A stretch of 64,000 nucleotides of DNA. Origin: Zanthoxylum bungeanum. Taxonomy: Eukaryota > Streptophyta > Magnoliopsida > Sapindales > Rutaceae. The stretch lies in assembly GCA_019454045.1 (NCBI GenBank), contig SKCR01015055.1:1-64000 (forward strand), written 5' to 3'. The position numbers and the translations under genes were made by a program. The notes under the pieces were generated by a model. It was not told the origin of the DNA, did not search any database, and was given only the letters and a program-made list of their open reading frames with translations. This document shows, piece after piece, positions 23,191-34,778 of the stretch. Every line of letters starts with the position of its first letter. The stretch's first letter is position 1.

Positions 23191-26100
23191 ATGGATAGAA
23201 ATTGGATGAGCTCGCTGGATAGATTGAGTGTTGAATATCGTAATGGAGTGTATGAGTTTATGGAAGTCGCAAAGCAACATATTGATGCAGAAGGTCGTGT
23301 TCGTTGTCCATGTACAAATTGTTTGAATTGGAAAATGAAGCGGTTAGATGAAGTTCATATTCATTTATACATGCCAGGAATATCACCAACTTACCGTACG
23401 TGGATTTATCACGGTGAGCAGTATCATTCTCAGTCACGGTTTATTGATTCCGGCGAAGGGAGCAGTAGTTACAATCAACCTGCAAACGATGAGATAACCG
23501 ATATTTTGCATGACTTACAAGGTCCACAACTTGGTCATAGTGTTAGTGGTGACATGCCAGTGTTAAGTGGAAATGATCAAAATTTATTTAGTGAACTACT
23601 TGATGAGGAAAAAAAATTCCATTTGAAGGTGCTGGAATGTCAATCTTGAATTTCGTTTTGAAATTATTACACATTAAAGTGATCAACATAATGACCAACA
23701 AAAGTATCGATATGATGTTAGAGTTACTGGCCCAAATGTTACCGGTTGGAAGCGAATTGCCTAAGTCGTACTATGAGGCAAAGAAAATGTTGCGTGATAT
23801 GGGAATGAGGTATGAATCCATTCATGCTTGTAAGTTTGATTGTGTATTATTTCGTGCCGAGTATGAATCACTTGAACATTGTCCGATATGTGGTGAAAGT
23901 CGGTACAAAGTCCGTGGTATGGGGAAGAAAGTGCCTCAAAAGATATTGCGATATTTCCCTTTAACGCCCAGGCTACAGAGATTGTTCATGTCACGACACA
24001 CAGCGACTGATATGATGTGGCATCATGAAAATATGATCGGTGCGGAGGGCATACTTAGACATCCTGCGGATGGAACCGAATGGAAGGAATTTGATGACAT
24101 GTACCCCCGTTTCACTGAGGACCCCCGTAATGTCAGGTTAGGTTTTGCCTCTGATGGTTTTAACCCATTTGGGAATATGTACAACTCTTATAGCATGTGG
24201 CCCGTTATTGTCATTCCATATAACTTACCTCCATGGAAATGTATGAAGGATCCTTTCATGTTTATGTCATTGCTTATCCCTGGTCCACGTTCACCTGGTA
24301 AAGATATAAATATTTACTTGAGACCGTTGATCGAAGAGTTACAAACATTATGGAATGTGGGTGTGCATACCTATGATGCAGCTTCCGAGCAGTATTTTCA
24401 AATGCATGCCGCATTATTATAGACCATTAATGATTTTCCAGTTTATGGTTCATTATATGGATAGAGCACTAAGGGATACATGACATGTCCAGTTTGTGCG
24501 GGTCAAACACCTTCGCAACGATTACGGAATAAAATCGGATACACAGGGCACATAAGATTTCTTGAGTTGAGTCATCTTTGGCGGAGGAGTAAATTATTTA
24601 ACGGTCAACATGAACCTCAGAGTATGCCCAGTACATTGTCTGGATTCGACATACTTTGCCAACATCAACATCTCAGAGACAACACACCAGGTAAACATCC
24701 TAATAATAGAGATAAAAATCGAAAACGCTTACCTGAAGAGTTGAATTGGACAGGAAAGAGTATTTGATTTGAGTTAGAATATTGGGGGACTCTGAGTTTG
24801 CGACATAATTTGGATGTAATGCATATAGAAAAAAACATTTGTGAAAGTTTAGTGGGCACACTATTCAATATTTCGGGTAAGACAAAAGACACTGTAAAAG
24901 CTAGATTGGACCTACAAGATCTTAGAATTCGCAGTGAATTGCATTTACAAGTCACCTCTCGAGGTCTTATTAAGCCTCCTGCCAGTTATGTGCTCACTCA
25001 ATCGGAGAGAAAATCATTATGTGATTGGCTGAAAATGGTTAAATTCCCTGATAATTATGCATCGAATATTGGGCGTTGGGTCAGAGATGATACAATAACG
25101 GGATTAAAGAGTCACGATTGTCATGTCCTTCTCGAGATTCTCCTTCCTGTTGGCATTCGACCTTATCTCCCCCCAAATGTATGCGACGTCGTACTTGATC
25201 TATGTGGCTTCTTTAAACAATTATGTCAGAGGACATTAACCACATCTGTTATTGACGACCTTGAGCGAGGAATCGTGATAATCCTATGAAGCTGGAGCGA
25301 ATTTTGCCACCCGTTTTTTTTTATGTCATGGTACATCTGGCTGTGAATTTACCGGCTGAAGCTAGAAATGGAGGTCCTGTCCATTACAGATGGATGTATC
25401 TCATTGAGAGGTACTATATATATATACAGTTTTATATAAGAAAATTCTTAACTTTTTTCATGTGCATAGAATTTAGTATTAATGCAAACTTGTTGTCATA
25501 TCTGCAGAGCTTTGGGAGATTACAAACAATATGTGAAAAACAAGGCACGCCCTGAAGGGTCAATAGCTGAAGCTATTGTAATAAGTGAAGCAATAACATT
25601 TTGTTCGATGTACATGCAGAATATTGAAACTCATTTTAATCGTCGGCCACGAAACTATGATAGAGATGCAAGTAATAACCAAGATATCACAGTATTCCGT
25701 CAAAATTGCAGACCATTTGGAGCAGTAGGTGTCAAATTACTAACCCTTCAGGAAGTTCAACGTGCACATTGGTTTATATTGAGTAACTGTGATGAAGTGC
25801 AACCGTATTTAACGTAAGTTTTTCTGATGCATAACTACTGTATTTTCGCCATACATTAACCGTGATATTGTGCTATTGTAGGCAACATCTAACAATGCTA
25901 CAATGTGGTGGTGACCATAATGTTGATGGAACACACAAAAAAGAATTTCCTAAATGGTTTGAGACAACTGTAAGGCCAAATATTTTATATTTATTTTTAT
26001 CCTAACATTAAACATTTCAGTTTGTTATATTAACACATATATTTCTCTCATTGTTAGATTAACAACCAAGTGCAAAATGGTCAATTGGACTCGCAATCCT

Positions 26101-26792
26101 CATTGGTTTCTTTGGCTTATGGGCCTCAAAATCAGGCTTATGAGTACAGTGGATGCATTGTCAACGGAGTGAGATTTCATATCGAACAGCGAGATGTTAC
26201 TCATGTCACTCAAAATTCTGGAATTGTAGTCCAAAGAGAACACGGCTCAGATTTTATTGACTTCTACGGCGTATTGCAATCGGTCATTGAGTTGATATAC
26301 CGACCCAGACGACATATTGTGTTATTCGACTGTAAGTGATTTGACACAAATGCCAGAAAGATGAGAATTCAAGTTAGTAATCATCTAACGTCAATTAATG
26401 TTCAATGTTTTTGGTACAAGAATGATCCATACATTTTTTGTACCCAAGAACGTTCAGTGATATATATATCTGATCCAAAGTTAGGAACTGGATGGATGGT
26501 GGTCGAAAAGTTACAACATAGGGCCATTTGGGACACGCAGGAGACAGATAGAGTTGACATATCAGATGAAACACAAGAAGTCTCCGGGAACTTTGAAGTT
26601 CCTGAACAAATATTTTTTGGACCAACTGTCACCATTCCTGAAAATATCACATTAACACGAGATAATACAGACGTTGAGATAATTCCTCATTCTGAAGTTA
26701 GCGTGGAAGTAGCAAGTGAAGAAGAATTTGACACTGACGATGACTTCGATTCCAGTCACGAATCCTCAAATACCGAAGATAATAGTGATTAA
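23191..26792 (+). pseudogene. TNP2-type CACTA transposase, pseudogene
   Basis: The first ORF (23191-23649) gives a Transpos_assoc domain: MDRNWMSSLDRLSVEYRNGV, with C-P-C-x2-C and a YRTWIYHGE segment. A frameshift at about 23630 moves to a second frame running 23628-25289. That frame holds the Transposase_21 (TNP2) core: LPKSYYEAKKMLRDMGM, CPICGESRYK, LASDGFNPF-type block and HNLDVMHIEKNICESLVGTL (DUF4218 start). Later pieces are 25286-25416 plus 25508-25814 (DUF4218; intron with GT-AG) and 26070-26792 (DUF4216, acidic tail). Stops interrupt the frame at 24420, 24462, 24765 and 26337. Three of them replace conserved Trp codons. Normal TNP2 proteins run over 1000 residues; this copy cannot make one. 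Confidence 0.9.
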
Positions 26793-26969
26793 TGAAGTTA
26801 TTATAATGTATGGTTCTTATTTTAAGATGTGATTGATGAATAATTTTTATTATTATAATGTATGGTTCTTATTTTGAATTATTATTAAATATGGTTGAAA
26901 GATTGTCGTAATTTTAATATATAATTATAATTATCATATATTTTCTTTATTATTTTTTTAATAGTATAT

Positions 26970-27190
26970 CATTTAGCTTCGAAAAAGAATAGTCGACGCT
27001 AAATGTATACCATTTAGCGTCGAAATAATAATCGACGCTAAATGTCAATCATTTTAGCGTCAATATTATATGTTTCGACGCTAACCAAAAAATTAAATTT
27101 CCCCAAACACTAAACCTAATTTTTTCATAAACCGCCAAAATTTTAGCGTCGAAATATTCGACGCTAAAAGCAAATAATTTTGACGCTAAA
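26970..27190. repeat. Internal block of CACTA subterminal repeats
   Basis: Several copies of TTTAGCGTCGAAAT / TCGACGCTAAA, as at 22266-22765, lie between the TNP2 pseudogene and the second transposon gene, directly upstream of that gene's 5' UTR. Either this block is the promoter of the second gene, or it marks the original end of a first element with a second joined to it. Confidence 0.75.
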
Positions 27191-28195
27191 TGTCCATTAA
27201 ATCCCTAAAATCAATGCCTTCTTCATTCTCGGCTCAGACGACCAAAAAGCCCCTCACTGTCGAATTCATCTTTCTCGGCTCCTACTCATCAATTCTTCAT
27301 CAAATTCATCGAATTTGAAGGTAAGTGTTATTTGAATTTTATTTTGTTATGGCATGAATTGGATTTGAATTTCATTTTCTTGATGATGATGGTGGTGGGT
27401 GTTTGGATATGGGGTTTGAATATATGCTTCACTGGAAAATTGACACGGTTTAAGCATTATTTTTTATGATTGCCCAATGTTCCCTAATTAAAGGACATGG
27501 CCGAATAGAGAGTTTGTTTTGGAGGGTTGAGTTTTTGATTTTGAGTAAGGATTGATGATGGCTTACAATGTTGTTATAACATGAGTTGGTTGTGAATTGA
27601 TTAGAAATTCTATAAGTTATAAATTCCTTAAATTAGCTGAATCAGTTGGTTGATGATAGGGAATGATGTTGTGTTTTGTTGATGGTGTGGGTGATGATTA
27701 ATGCTTAGAAATATGGTATATCTTGAATTGTATATGATTATAATTGAAACTTCCAATGTTGTTAATTAGAAGCATAGCTCGAATGCATAGCTTTAGGTGG
27801 GGATATGGAATCTTGTGTATGTTGTGATAAGAATTATGCTTAATATGGACACTGCACCAACAGATTTTTTAGGCTCAATTAAGCAATCGATTAATTAAGA
27901 AAAACAATCGATCAATTAAGCAAAACACATATCATTTAACCATCAAAAGAAATGTTTCACATTAACGAAGATGCACCCAGAACAGCGGCAAATTTGCTAC
28001 TGTTCTGCCCAGAACAGCAGCACATTACTGCTGTTATGCCCAGAACAGCAGCAATGTAGGAACTCTGTTTTTGTTCTCTAATTGTACACCATGGTCTCTA
28101 ATTGGACAATCTCAATTAGGTCTCTAATTGTCAAAACTTATGAAGCTTTAGAACTCCATTTGGCTTGCGTATGTGAAAATATGTTCTTTTCTCAA

Positions 28196-28625
28196 TTAGG
28201 TCTCTAATGATCCTACTTTGATGATCATGATGTTATACTGTGATTGATATGATGATGTTATACTTTGATAATGATGATGATAGTTTGATGAGGATGATAC
28301 ATTGATGTGATACTTTGATGATGATGATGGTTGTTGATGATGATGATACTTTGATAATGATGCTACTTTGATGATCATGATGTTACTTTGATTGATATAT
28401 GATGTTATACTTTGATGATGATGATGATGATGATGATAGTTTGATGAAGATGATACTTTGATAATGATGCTACTTTGATGATCATGATGTTATACTTTGA
28501 TTGATATGATGATGTTATACTTTGTGATGAGGATGATACTTTGATGTGATACTTTGATGTGATACTTCGATGATGATCTTGATGATGAATCTGAATTTGA
28601 TGATGAGGATGAATTTGATGATGCT
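28196..28625. repeat. TTTGATGATGATG-type minisatellite
   Basis: An irregular array built from 'actttgatgatgatgat', 'gatcatgatgttatac' and 'actttgataatgatgct' phrases with runs of (GAT)n. It lies in the first intron of the second CACTA gene. The antisense H/S/Y-rich frame is a product of the repeat. Confidence 0.85.
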
Positions 28626-28645
28626 AAATCGACGGGTTTTTGCAG

Positions 28646-30067
28646 ATGGCACCGGGCAATCGCAAACGGGCTAACGCGACTCCATCTACATCAGCAAGGA
28701 CAACTGGCCCTGGTGGAGTCTTTGCCAGCACAAGTGAGTCCAGTACAGCGAATGGTCGAGGACGCACCCGTGGCCTGGGGTTGGCTAAGTACGTTAAGGC
28801 TCACAGCCGTATCCGGAGAGAGATATCAGATGATGGACACAGTCAAGTCGGACAACATAATTCAGCGTTTAATACAGCCATAGGAGCTACAGCTCGATAT
28901 GAAGCTCCCCAAAACTACGTTTCTTGGAGAAAGATACCGTGGGAGACGAAAATCAACCAGCTATTCTCTTCGCTACTTGTAAGTTTTTGATATTGTTTGT
29001 TAGTTAACATTTTTATTTTATTCTTATTTTAACTCGAATTTTCATGTAGGAGCGGTTCGACTTCGATCTGACCAAATTGAATGTCCAACAATATATGTCA
29101 TGACTACCACATGAGGAAAAGTTATAAAGATTATAGGACAAAAGTCCTGAAACCAATATTCGACGAACATGGACCTTCAGATGCTCTACAACACAAGCCT
29201 GATTTTATAGAGGAACAAGACTGGACATTCGCTTTGCTCTAGCAAAAAACACGAGGTAAATTTTGAAATAAACGGAAATTTATAATTTTCTTTGTTTTCG
29301 GTACTTACAGTGTTGGTAAATGCAGGATAAATGTCACGCAAATGCGAAAAATCGAAGTCACTTGCGTTTTAACCACCGTGGAGGTTCGAAACCATTTATC
29401 CAACATCGTGCCGAACATTCTGAGGTAAATATATCATAACGTAAAATTTAACAGTTCATTATTTTTACTAATGTAGAATAATATTGAATTTATTTTCTGT
29501 TTATAACAGAGTAGCACATGTGAGGTGCAATCATTTCCAGATTTATTCCGTGTGACGCATTACAATGAGAGGAACAAATGGATAAATGAAGAAGCTGAAC
29601 GCTGCTATGTAAGTTTCAGTTTTTAAAATAAAATAATTAATATTATATATGTTAATTTTTTTTCTCAAATTCTAATATTAACTTATTTTTTGAAACAGAA
29701 CGAAATGATGGAACTCAAACAGCAAACTCATGAGACAGGGTCCGACTCGATACTAGATGAGCAGTTGTCGCAATTGGTTTTCAAGAATCAGACAGCTTAC
29801 AACGTTGGCCTTGGCACTCGTAAGAAGCCGACGTCATCTGCACGCAATACTGTTAATTCGGACAATGCCTCTCTTCGAGACGAGTTAGTCACCACCAAAG
29901 ACGAGCTAGCCACCACCCGAGACGAGCTGAAGCAGACTAAGGAGAAGCTACAACAGGTCACGGTGGACCACGAGAAGAAGATGGTGGACCACGAGAAGAA
30001 GATGGAGCAGTTGGAACAGCAAATGCTCACAGGGAGGCAACCCATGCAATTTGTGTATATATTGTGA
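28646..30067 (+). pseudogene. Transposase_24-like (Ptta/En/Spm) CACTA second gene, pseudogene
   Basis: The 5' UTR exon ends at about 27321 (GAAG|gtaagt). A 1.3-kb intron follows, and the ATG is at 28646 right after TTTTTGCAG. Exon pieces are 28646-28978, 29050-29255, 29326-29427, about 29511-29609 and 29699-30067. The product has a basic Thr/Ser/Gly-rich start (MAPGNRKRANATP), then LLERFDFDLTK. After a frameshift near 29100 it continues as HDYHMRKSYKDYRTKVLKPI, EEQDWTFALL (stop at about 29242), and HRGGSKPF, matching the plant Ptta/En/Spm Transposase_24 family. The end is a coiled coil of repeated TKDELATTRDELKQT and DHEKKM units. In En/Spm the second protein binds subterminal repeats. At least one frameshift and one stop break it. 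Confidence 0.75.
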
Positions 30068-30121
30068 TTTGGTGTGATTTAATTTTGTGTGTTTAGTTTT
30101 TGCAGATTAAGTCATTTCAAG

Positions 30122-30670
30122 ATGGAAGAAGCTCTCGCAAATCTTCACAAGCAATTTCCTTCTCTCCCTCAAAAATCTCTGATGAAAGTCTACAAAGCTC
30201 GCTTGGAACGGATGAGGTTACTAACAATTCACGGTGTTCCTAATGATATTCGTTGGGTAATTGAAGCACGGGTCCGATTGGCAAGTGAGTCTTCTGACTC
30301 TTTTATTTCACATCTGCCTGGTTTTGGAAGAAGCACCTATGCAAAGAAACGTAGAGCTAAGAAAATGAGTGTTTGTTACAAATGTGCACGATGGAATTGC
30401 AACACTCGTTGTCGTTCTTTAGGAATGGTGTCTGATAATCGCGAAGACAAAATTAAATTCATTAGGGATGGCTTGAGTAAGGAGTCTGTAGATGAAATAT
30501 CTTCAACTCTTGAGACGCATCCCAGTGGATATGTTCATATAGCCATTCGCAAATTACATACACAATTTCAAAAAGAAAGACAACAGTTAAGTCTCGGGAA
30601 TCTGACTCAAAAAGACCCTGTCTGCCAATTTATAAGAAAATTGGATGGGAAGCTTGTCCCTGACGCATAG
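30122..30670 (+). CDS. Unrecognised ORF with CxxC-x4-C-x3-C motif (182 aa)
   Basis: Intact ORF starting MEEALANLHKQF (ATG 30122, 14 bases after a TTTTTGCAG acceptor-like sequence) and ending KLVPDA. I do not recognise the family. The first half is helical and basic (KSLMKVYKARLERMRLL). The middle has GFGRSTYAKKRRAKKM followed by four cysteines (CYKCARWNCNTRC), a possible zinc site. The C-terminus is amphipathic. A shorter relative, with the four cysteines kept, lies inside the foldback element at 59308-60094, so the sequence family has moved in this genome. It sits between the broken CACTA element and a LOG copy, all on the + strand. It may be a transposon gene, a captured host gene, or an exon of a larger gene. 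No function is proposed. Confidence 0.5.
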   Translation: MEEALANLHKQFPSLPQKSLMKVYKARLERMRLLTIHGVPNDIRWVIEARVRLASESSDSFISHLPGFGRSTYAKKRRAKKMSVCYKCARWNCNTRCRSLGMVSDNREDKIKFIRDGLSKESVDEISSTLETHPSGYVHIAIRKLHTQFQKERQQLSLGNLTQKDPVCQFIRKLDGKLVPDA

Positions 30671-30933
30671 ACGTCAACCAAGCCGCTACTTTTCTTGTAA
30701 ATATTATATCTCTTTGTCTTTTCCTAATAATTGTAATTTGTTTTGTTGTTTTCTTGTATTTTCTCCGACAGGATCCAGCCCTTTTTGACTAATCACGATA
30801 TTATTTCGCTACTAATCGTCCTCTGGAAGATACTTGTGCTATTTTTACTCACCCTTTTCAGGTACTATAAATTCAGCTCGTCATTGTACTTTTGAAGGCA
30901 TCCAAAGTTGAGAAAGAAATACATAAAAAAAAA

Positions 30934-31586
30934 ATGGAAGCCACTTCAAGAAGACGAGTTGAAAACATCTGTGTATTCTGCGGTAGTAGTGTTGGTACTA
31001 AGCCATAATACATAGAAGCAGCACATGAATTGGGTCGAGTCTTAGCTGCGAGGAATATGCACTTGATTTATGGCGGAGGAAATCTTGGACTTATGGGGAT
31101 CGTTTCAAAGGCTGTACAGGAAGGAGGCAGTCACGTTTTGGGAATCATCCCAAAACCATTGGCAGAGGCAAATCTTATTGAACCATCAAACGGAGAGGAA
31201 CTGATTGTGCCAGGTATGTCTGAACGACTAGTGAAAATGATTAACCGTGCTGATGCTTTTATTGCTTTGCCAGGTGGCTTGGGTACATTGGAGGAAATTT
31301 TTATTATGTTATCTTGGGCGAACCTGAACATACACCAGAAACCAATTGGACTGCTCAACGTTGATGGATTTTATGATTTTCTTTGTGTGTTTCTTGATGA
31401 TGCTCGGAGAAATGGGTTCGTGTCGAAACCTTTAAAAGAACTCCTCTTTACTGCCAGAACTGCTCGGATCTAATAGACCAACTCATAGCCTATGAACCAC
31501 GAGTTGATCCTATTCTTTCAAAGATAAATTGGTCTGAGGACGATCGTGGTAAGAGGCGTAGGATTAATCTGGATCTTAACCTTTAA
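30934..31586 (+). pseudogene. Intronless LOG-like cytokinin phosphoribohydrolase copy, broken
   Basis: LOG enzymes release active cytokinin bases from their riboside 5'-monophosphates. This copy reads MEATSRRRVENICVFCGSSV, then has a TAA at codon 25 (31006-31008). It continues in the same frame with ELGRVLAARNMHLIYGGGNLG, the signature PGGLGTLEE (31267-31293), and KPIGLLNVDGFYDF. A frameshift near 31468 separates the tail (DLIDQLIAYEPRVDP...RRRINLDLNL, stop 31584-31586). Plant LOG genes have several introns; this copy has none over its full length, so it is a retrocopy. It resembles the LOGL10-like branch (SERLVKMINRADAFIALPGG). It lies just upstream of an Athila-like 3' UTR in the same orientation, as if carried by that retroelement. 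Confidence 0.85.
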
Positions 31587-31639
31587 TTTCCTGTAGATTT
31601 CAGCTAACCAGGTACGACCTTCGTAACTCTCCTTTTACT

Positions 31640-34498
31640 GTTTAAGACATTGGGGACAATGTCTCATTTAGGTTTGGGGGAGGGAATTAGTTGATCAGTA
31701 CCTTGTTTTTAGTTTGTGTGTTATTTTTATTTTTAGTCCAAAATTTTTCGAAAAAAAAAAAATTTTGAAAATTTTTCAAAAATTACAAAAATATTTTGCG
31801 TTTTTGTGTTTTGACTAAAAAGGTGAAATTGGTAAGAGATAGCTGAGTAAGAAGTTTCCACTCCTGATACGTATCTCAAACCATTTTCGAAACAAGTTAA
31901 CTTTTGTTTATTTCATTTTAAATTATTTAATTTGTAAATTCTCCATAATACTGACTAAAATGGACGTTCATATGCTCAGTTGGCAGGTATTATCAATATG
32001 CATAGTAACATACAGACATGAGCGGTAATTGAAAAGTTTGTAATATTCAGTGCTCTAGTTTAATTGGAGGAAGCATCTCAAAAAGTGATGGCGTAAGAAA
32101 AAAAAAAAAAAGTCTGAGATCCGAGTTATTAAGTCTGTAAGGGTGTTTTAACACCTAGTGCCCTAAAGTCAACTGGTTTGGGAGTCACTGGCCCAAAGCT
32201 CGTTACATGGATCGAAGATGCTGCAAAAATATATATATATATCTGAAGTCTGAGTAATTAAGTTCGTAGGGGTGTCTTAACACCTGGTGCCCTAAAGCCA
32301 ACTGGTTTGGGAGTCACCGACCCAACACTCGCTACATAGACGGAATGTATTGTATATAAATAAAAAAAATAGTGAAAAAAAAAATCAAAAAAATCAGAAA
32401 AATTATTCCATTGGTACAAAAAGGTGTGAAATCTGATAGAACTTTAGGACAAAAATATTATTCTCTTATCAACTGCACTTATGACTGTTGTGGGCAAAAA
32501 TGAGTTGATTAATATTTTGTTGGCTGTGTATATGGAGAATGGTAAAATAATCGGAGAATTTACTTATTCGATAATTTAAAAAGAAACAAAACAACTAATA
32601 ACTTGGAGTAGAAGTTTCACCTGATTAGTCACTAACTTCTATTTTCTCTTGTCTTTTTGCTTTTGTGTGCATTAGTTTTAACTAACTTTTTACTTTTGTA
32701 AAAATGTTTGTGGGTATCATTGCTGTAAGCCCTCACGAGACTACAACTCGTCCACTAGGGACACCTAGGGGTTTAAAGGCTTGTTGCATGCGCTAAATGC
32801 AACCGTGATCCTTACGAAAGTGGCTTAGTTAAATTTTAATTATGTTATTTTATTTAATGTTTTGCTCGAGGACTAGCAAAATGTTAGGTTTGGGGGTGTG
32901 ATGAGTGGTATTTATATCACTATTTCCCACTCATTTATCCTAATATTTTGTATAGTTTCTTGAGTCTTGTGAATATTTTGATGTGTTTTGTGTTATTTTG
33001 TAGATAAATAAAGTTTCAGGACATTCTGGAGGTGATTTGGGGCAAAACAGTGAAAATTGGACAAAAAGGGCAAAATCGTCATTTCAGCGTCGCGACGCTG
33101 AAGCCTTGCGCGTCGCGACGCCCAGGATGCGCCGAATGTGCTAACATGCGCCGTCTGCCACGTGTCAAAATCTGATAGGTTGGACTTGCTAACGTGCGCC
33201 GGATCTTGCTAACGTAATAGTAATTTATCTTGTTTTTACTGTTTCAGTTTTACTATTCAACCATGATGAGGTAACTTCTCCTTGCTAAGGTGAAAGGTAA
33301 TTCTTTTTACTGTTACTATTTAGATTAATATCCCTTAAATATAATATATTTACTATTTAAAATTTGACTTAATACGGATACCGCCATATTGGTCGGTTGA
33401 CTATTAAATTTAAATTGGTTTAAACCTGACTAATCCAGGATACCGCCTATATGGCTGGTTGATAATTAAATTTTCTTACCGCCTATATGGCAGGTTCATG
33501 GACAAATCATACCGCCTTTATGGCTGGTCGGACTTAATTTGAATTAATCAGGTTACCGCCTATATGGCTGGTTGGTAATATTATCACAAGTTTATATATT
33601 ATTTTATGGGAGATATCTAAAATAGTAAATAGTAAAAGTAATTCATTTTACCTTAGCATTTTATTTTATTGTTATTTACTTTTCAGTATTTACTTTACCG
33701 CATTTACTATTTCGCATTTTTACTTTATGGCTTTTACTTTTAAGTTTTTACTAGCCCTAGCCATGTGTCATAACTAAGTTAGTTATCTAGGGTTGTGATG
33801 AATTTCAATATCACTGGTTTATAAGAGTTAGATTATAGTTTGGGTAATATAAAGATTTATTTATTGAGTCTTAATCTTAATGTTTTTTATTAACTGGCCA
33901 TTAATAAAATTGATTAGGTAAACTTAAAATGAACTAGACATAGAGATTTTAAGTTTAAGACCTTAGACTCAATAGCCCACGATTTTCCTTGAGGATAGAT
34001 AACTCTTTTAATAGATTTCCTTACAGGATAGGAATATACCTGTCGGGCATGGGTAGCCTTAATTGGAACTTAATCTTAATGAATCTAGGTAATTTGGTTG
34101 ACATAGACATATGGTTCAATTGGATTATACTAGGTATTTGTAATTGACCATCAGAAGAGGCTTTCACTTAATTTAGTGTTCTAGGTTAATAAATCAATAT
34201 ATTACCCAACTATAGGATAACCACTTCATCTTTAAATAATATTGAAAAGATTCACAACCCTAGATAGTTTTTAATATTGAATTTTCTTAAAACTTACTTT
34301 CGAACAATTTTATTTACTTGTCTTTAAATTTAGAATCGTCGCCATTTCAAATCAATCAAACAACCTGTTAGATACTAGTAATCATTTGACCTCATAAAAT
34401 TAATAGCTTAGGTATTAAGTCCTCGTGGGATCGATATTTTTTTATACTACTTGAACGATACGTACGCTTGCGTTATACGTGTGTGTTTACGCCGGTCA
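31640..34498 (+). mobile_element. 3' part of Athila-like Ty3/gypsy retrotransposon with LTR
   Basis: 31650-32896 is a typical 3' untranslated region: 'gacattggggacaatgtc', 'aggtttgggggaggg' and a final polypurine tract 'ttaggtttgggggtg'. An LTR follows from about 32897 (TGTGATGAG) to about 34498 (...GGTCA). Inside the UTR, 32113-32213 and 32243-32340 are diverged tandem copies. Inside the LTR, five copies of 'accgcctatatggctggt' lie between 33379 and 33573. No gag or pol was found, so the 5' part is missing or replaced by the sequence upstream. LTR ends are approximate because the partner LTR is not in the window. Confidence 0.65.
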
Positions 34499-34608
34499 AT
34501 CCTCCAAGGGTGAGAGGAATCAAAGCTCACGTAGTTCCATTATAATTTTAAGACATATCCCCTTTGTAAATTACAATTTTACAATTATCAATCATCATTA
34601 TCAGTTGA

Positions 34609-34778
34609 TCATTCGGCTCCGGTTCCGCTTGCACTTGTTGTTGCACTTGCAGATGCATTATCGAACAATTCTTCAAAATCATCGGGGGCATCTTCTTGTT
34701 GTCTCAGATCAGCTCGAGTCCAATCATCCACACAAGCTGTTGCTTCTAGAGTGCTTGGATGTAATGAAGATCGCCTAG
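34609..34778 (-). pseudogene. hAT transposase C-terminal fragment, cut by LTR insertion
   Basis: The minus-strand frame reads RSSLHPSTLEATACVDDWTR, then an acidic DDFEELFDN and a Ser/Thr/Ala tail to a stop at 34609-34611. This resembles the C-terminus of BED-type hAT transposases (after the dimerisation domain: 'R.SL.P.TLEAL.C..DWL...EDFDEL'). The frame ends exactly where the gypsy LTR begins (34779), so the retrotransposon landed in this gene. The other half should lie beyond the LTR at the right but is not found, because that side is rearranged. Confidence 0.5.

Larger units (their letters stand above)
22246..30070 (+). mobile_element. CACTA (En/Spm) transposon, decayed, right end not found
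   Basis: Starts with the diagnostic terminus CACTACAAGAAT at 22246, preceded by GTA (possible 3-bp target duplication). It holds a dense subterminal repeat block, a TNP2-like transposase pseudogene, a second internal block of the same repeats, and a Transposase_24-like gene. I could not find the expected right terminus (TTCTTGTAGTG), so the element appears cut at about 30,070-30,110 or damaged. All coding parts are on the + strand and all are broken. Confidence 0.85.

Noticed and set aside
26331..26368. GTAAGT at 26332 as an intron that would remove the TGA at 26337
   Set aside because: The only nearby AG acceptor would give an intron of about 30 bases, too short for a plant; Trp-to-stop is simpler.
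33061..33125. GCGTCGCGACGC palindromes as a possible origin or operator
   Set aside because: They lie inside a gypsy LTR and recur in a related LTR remnant near 58560.
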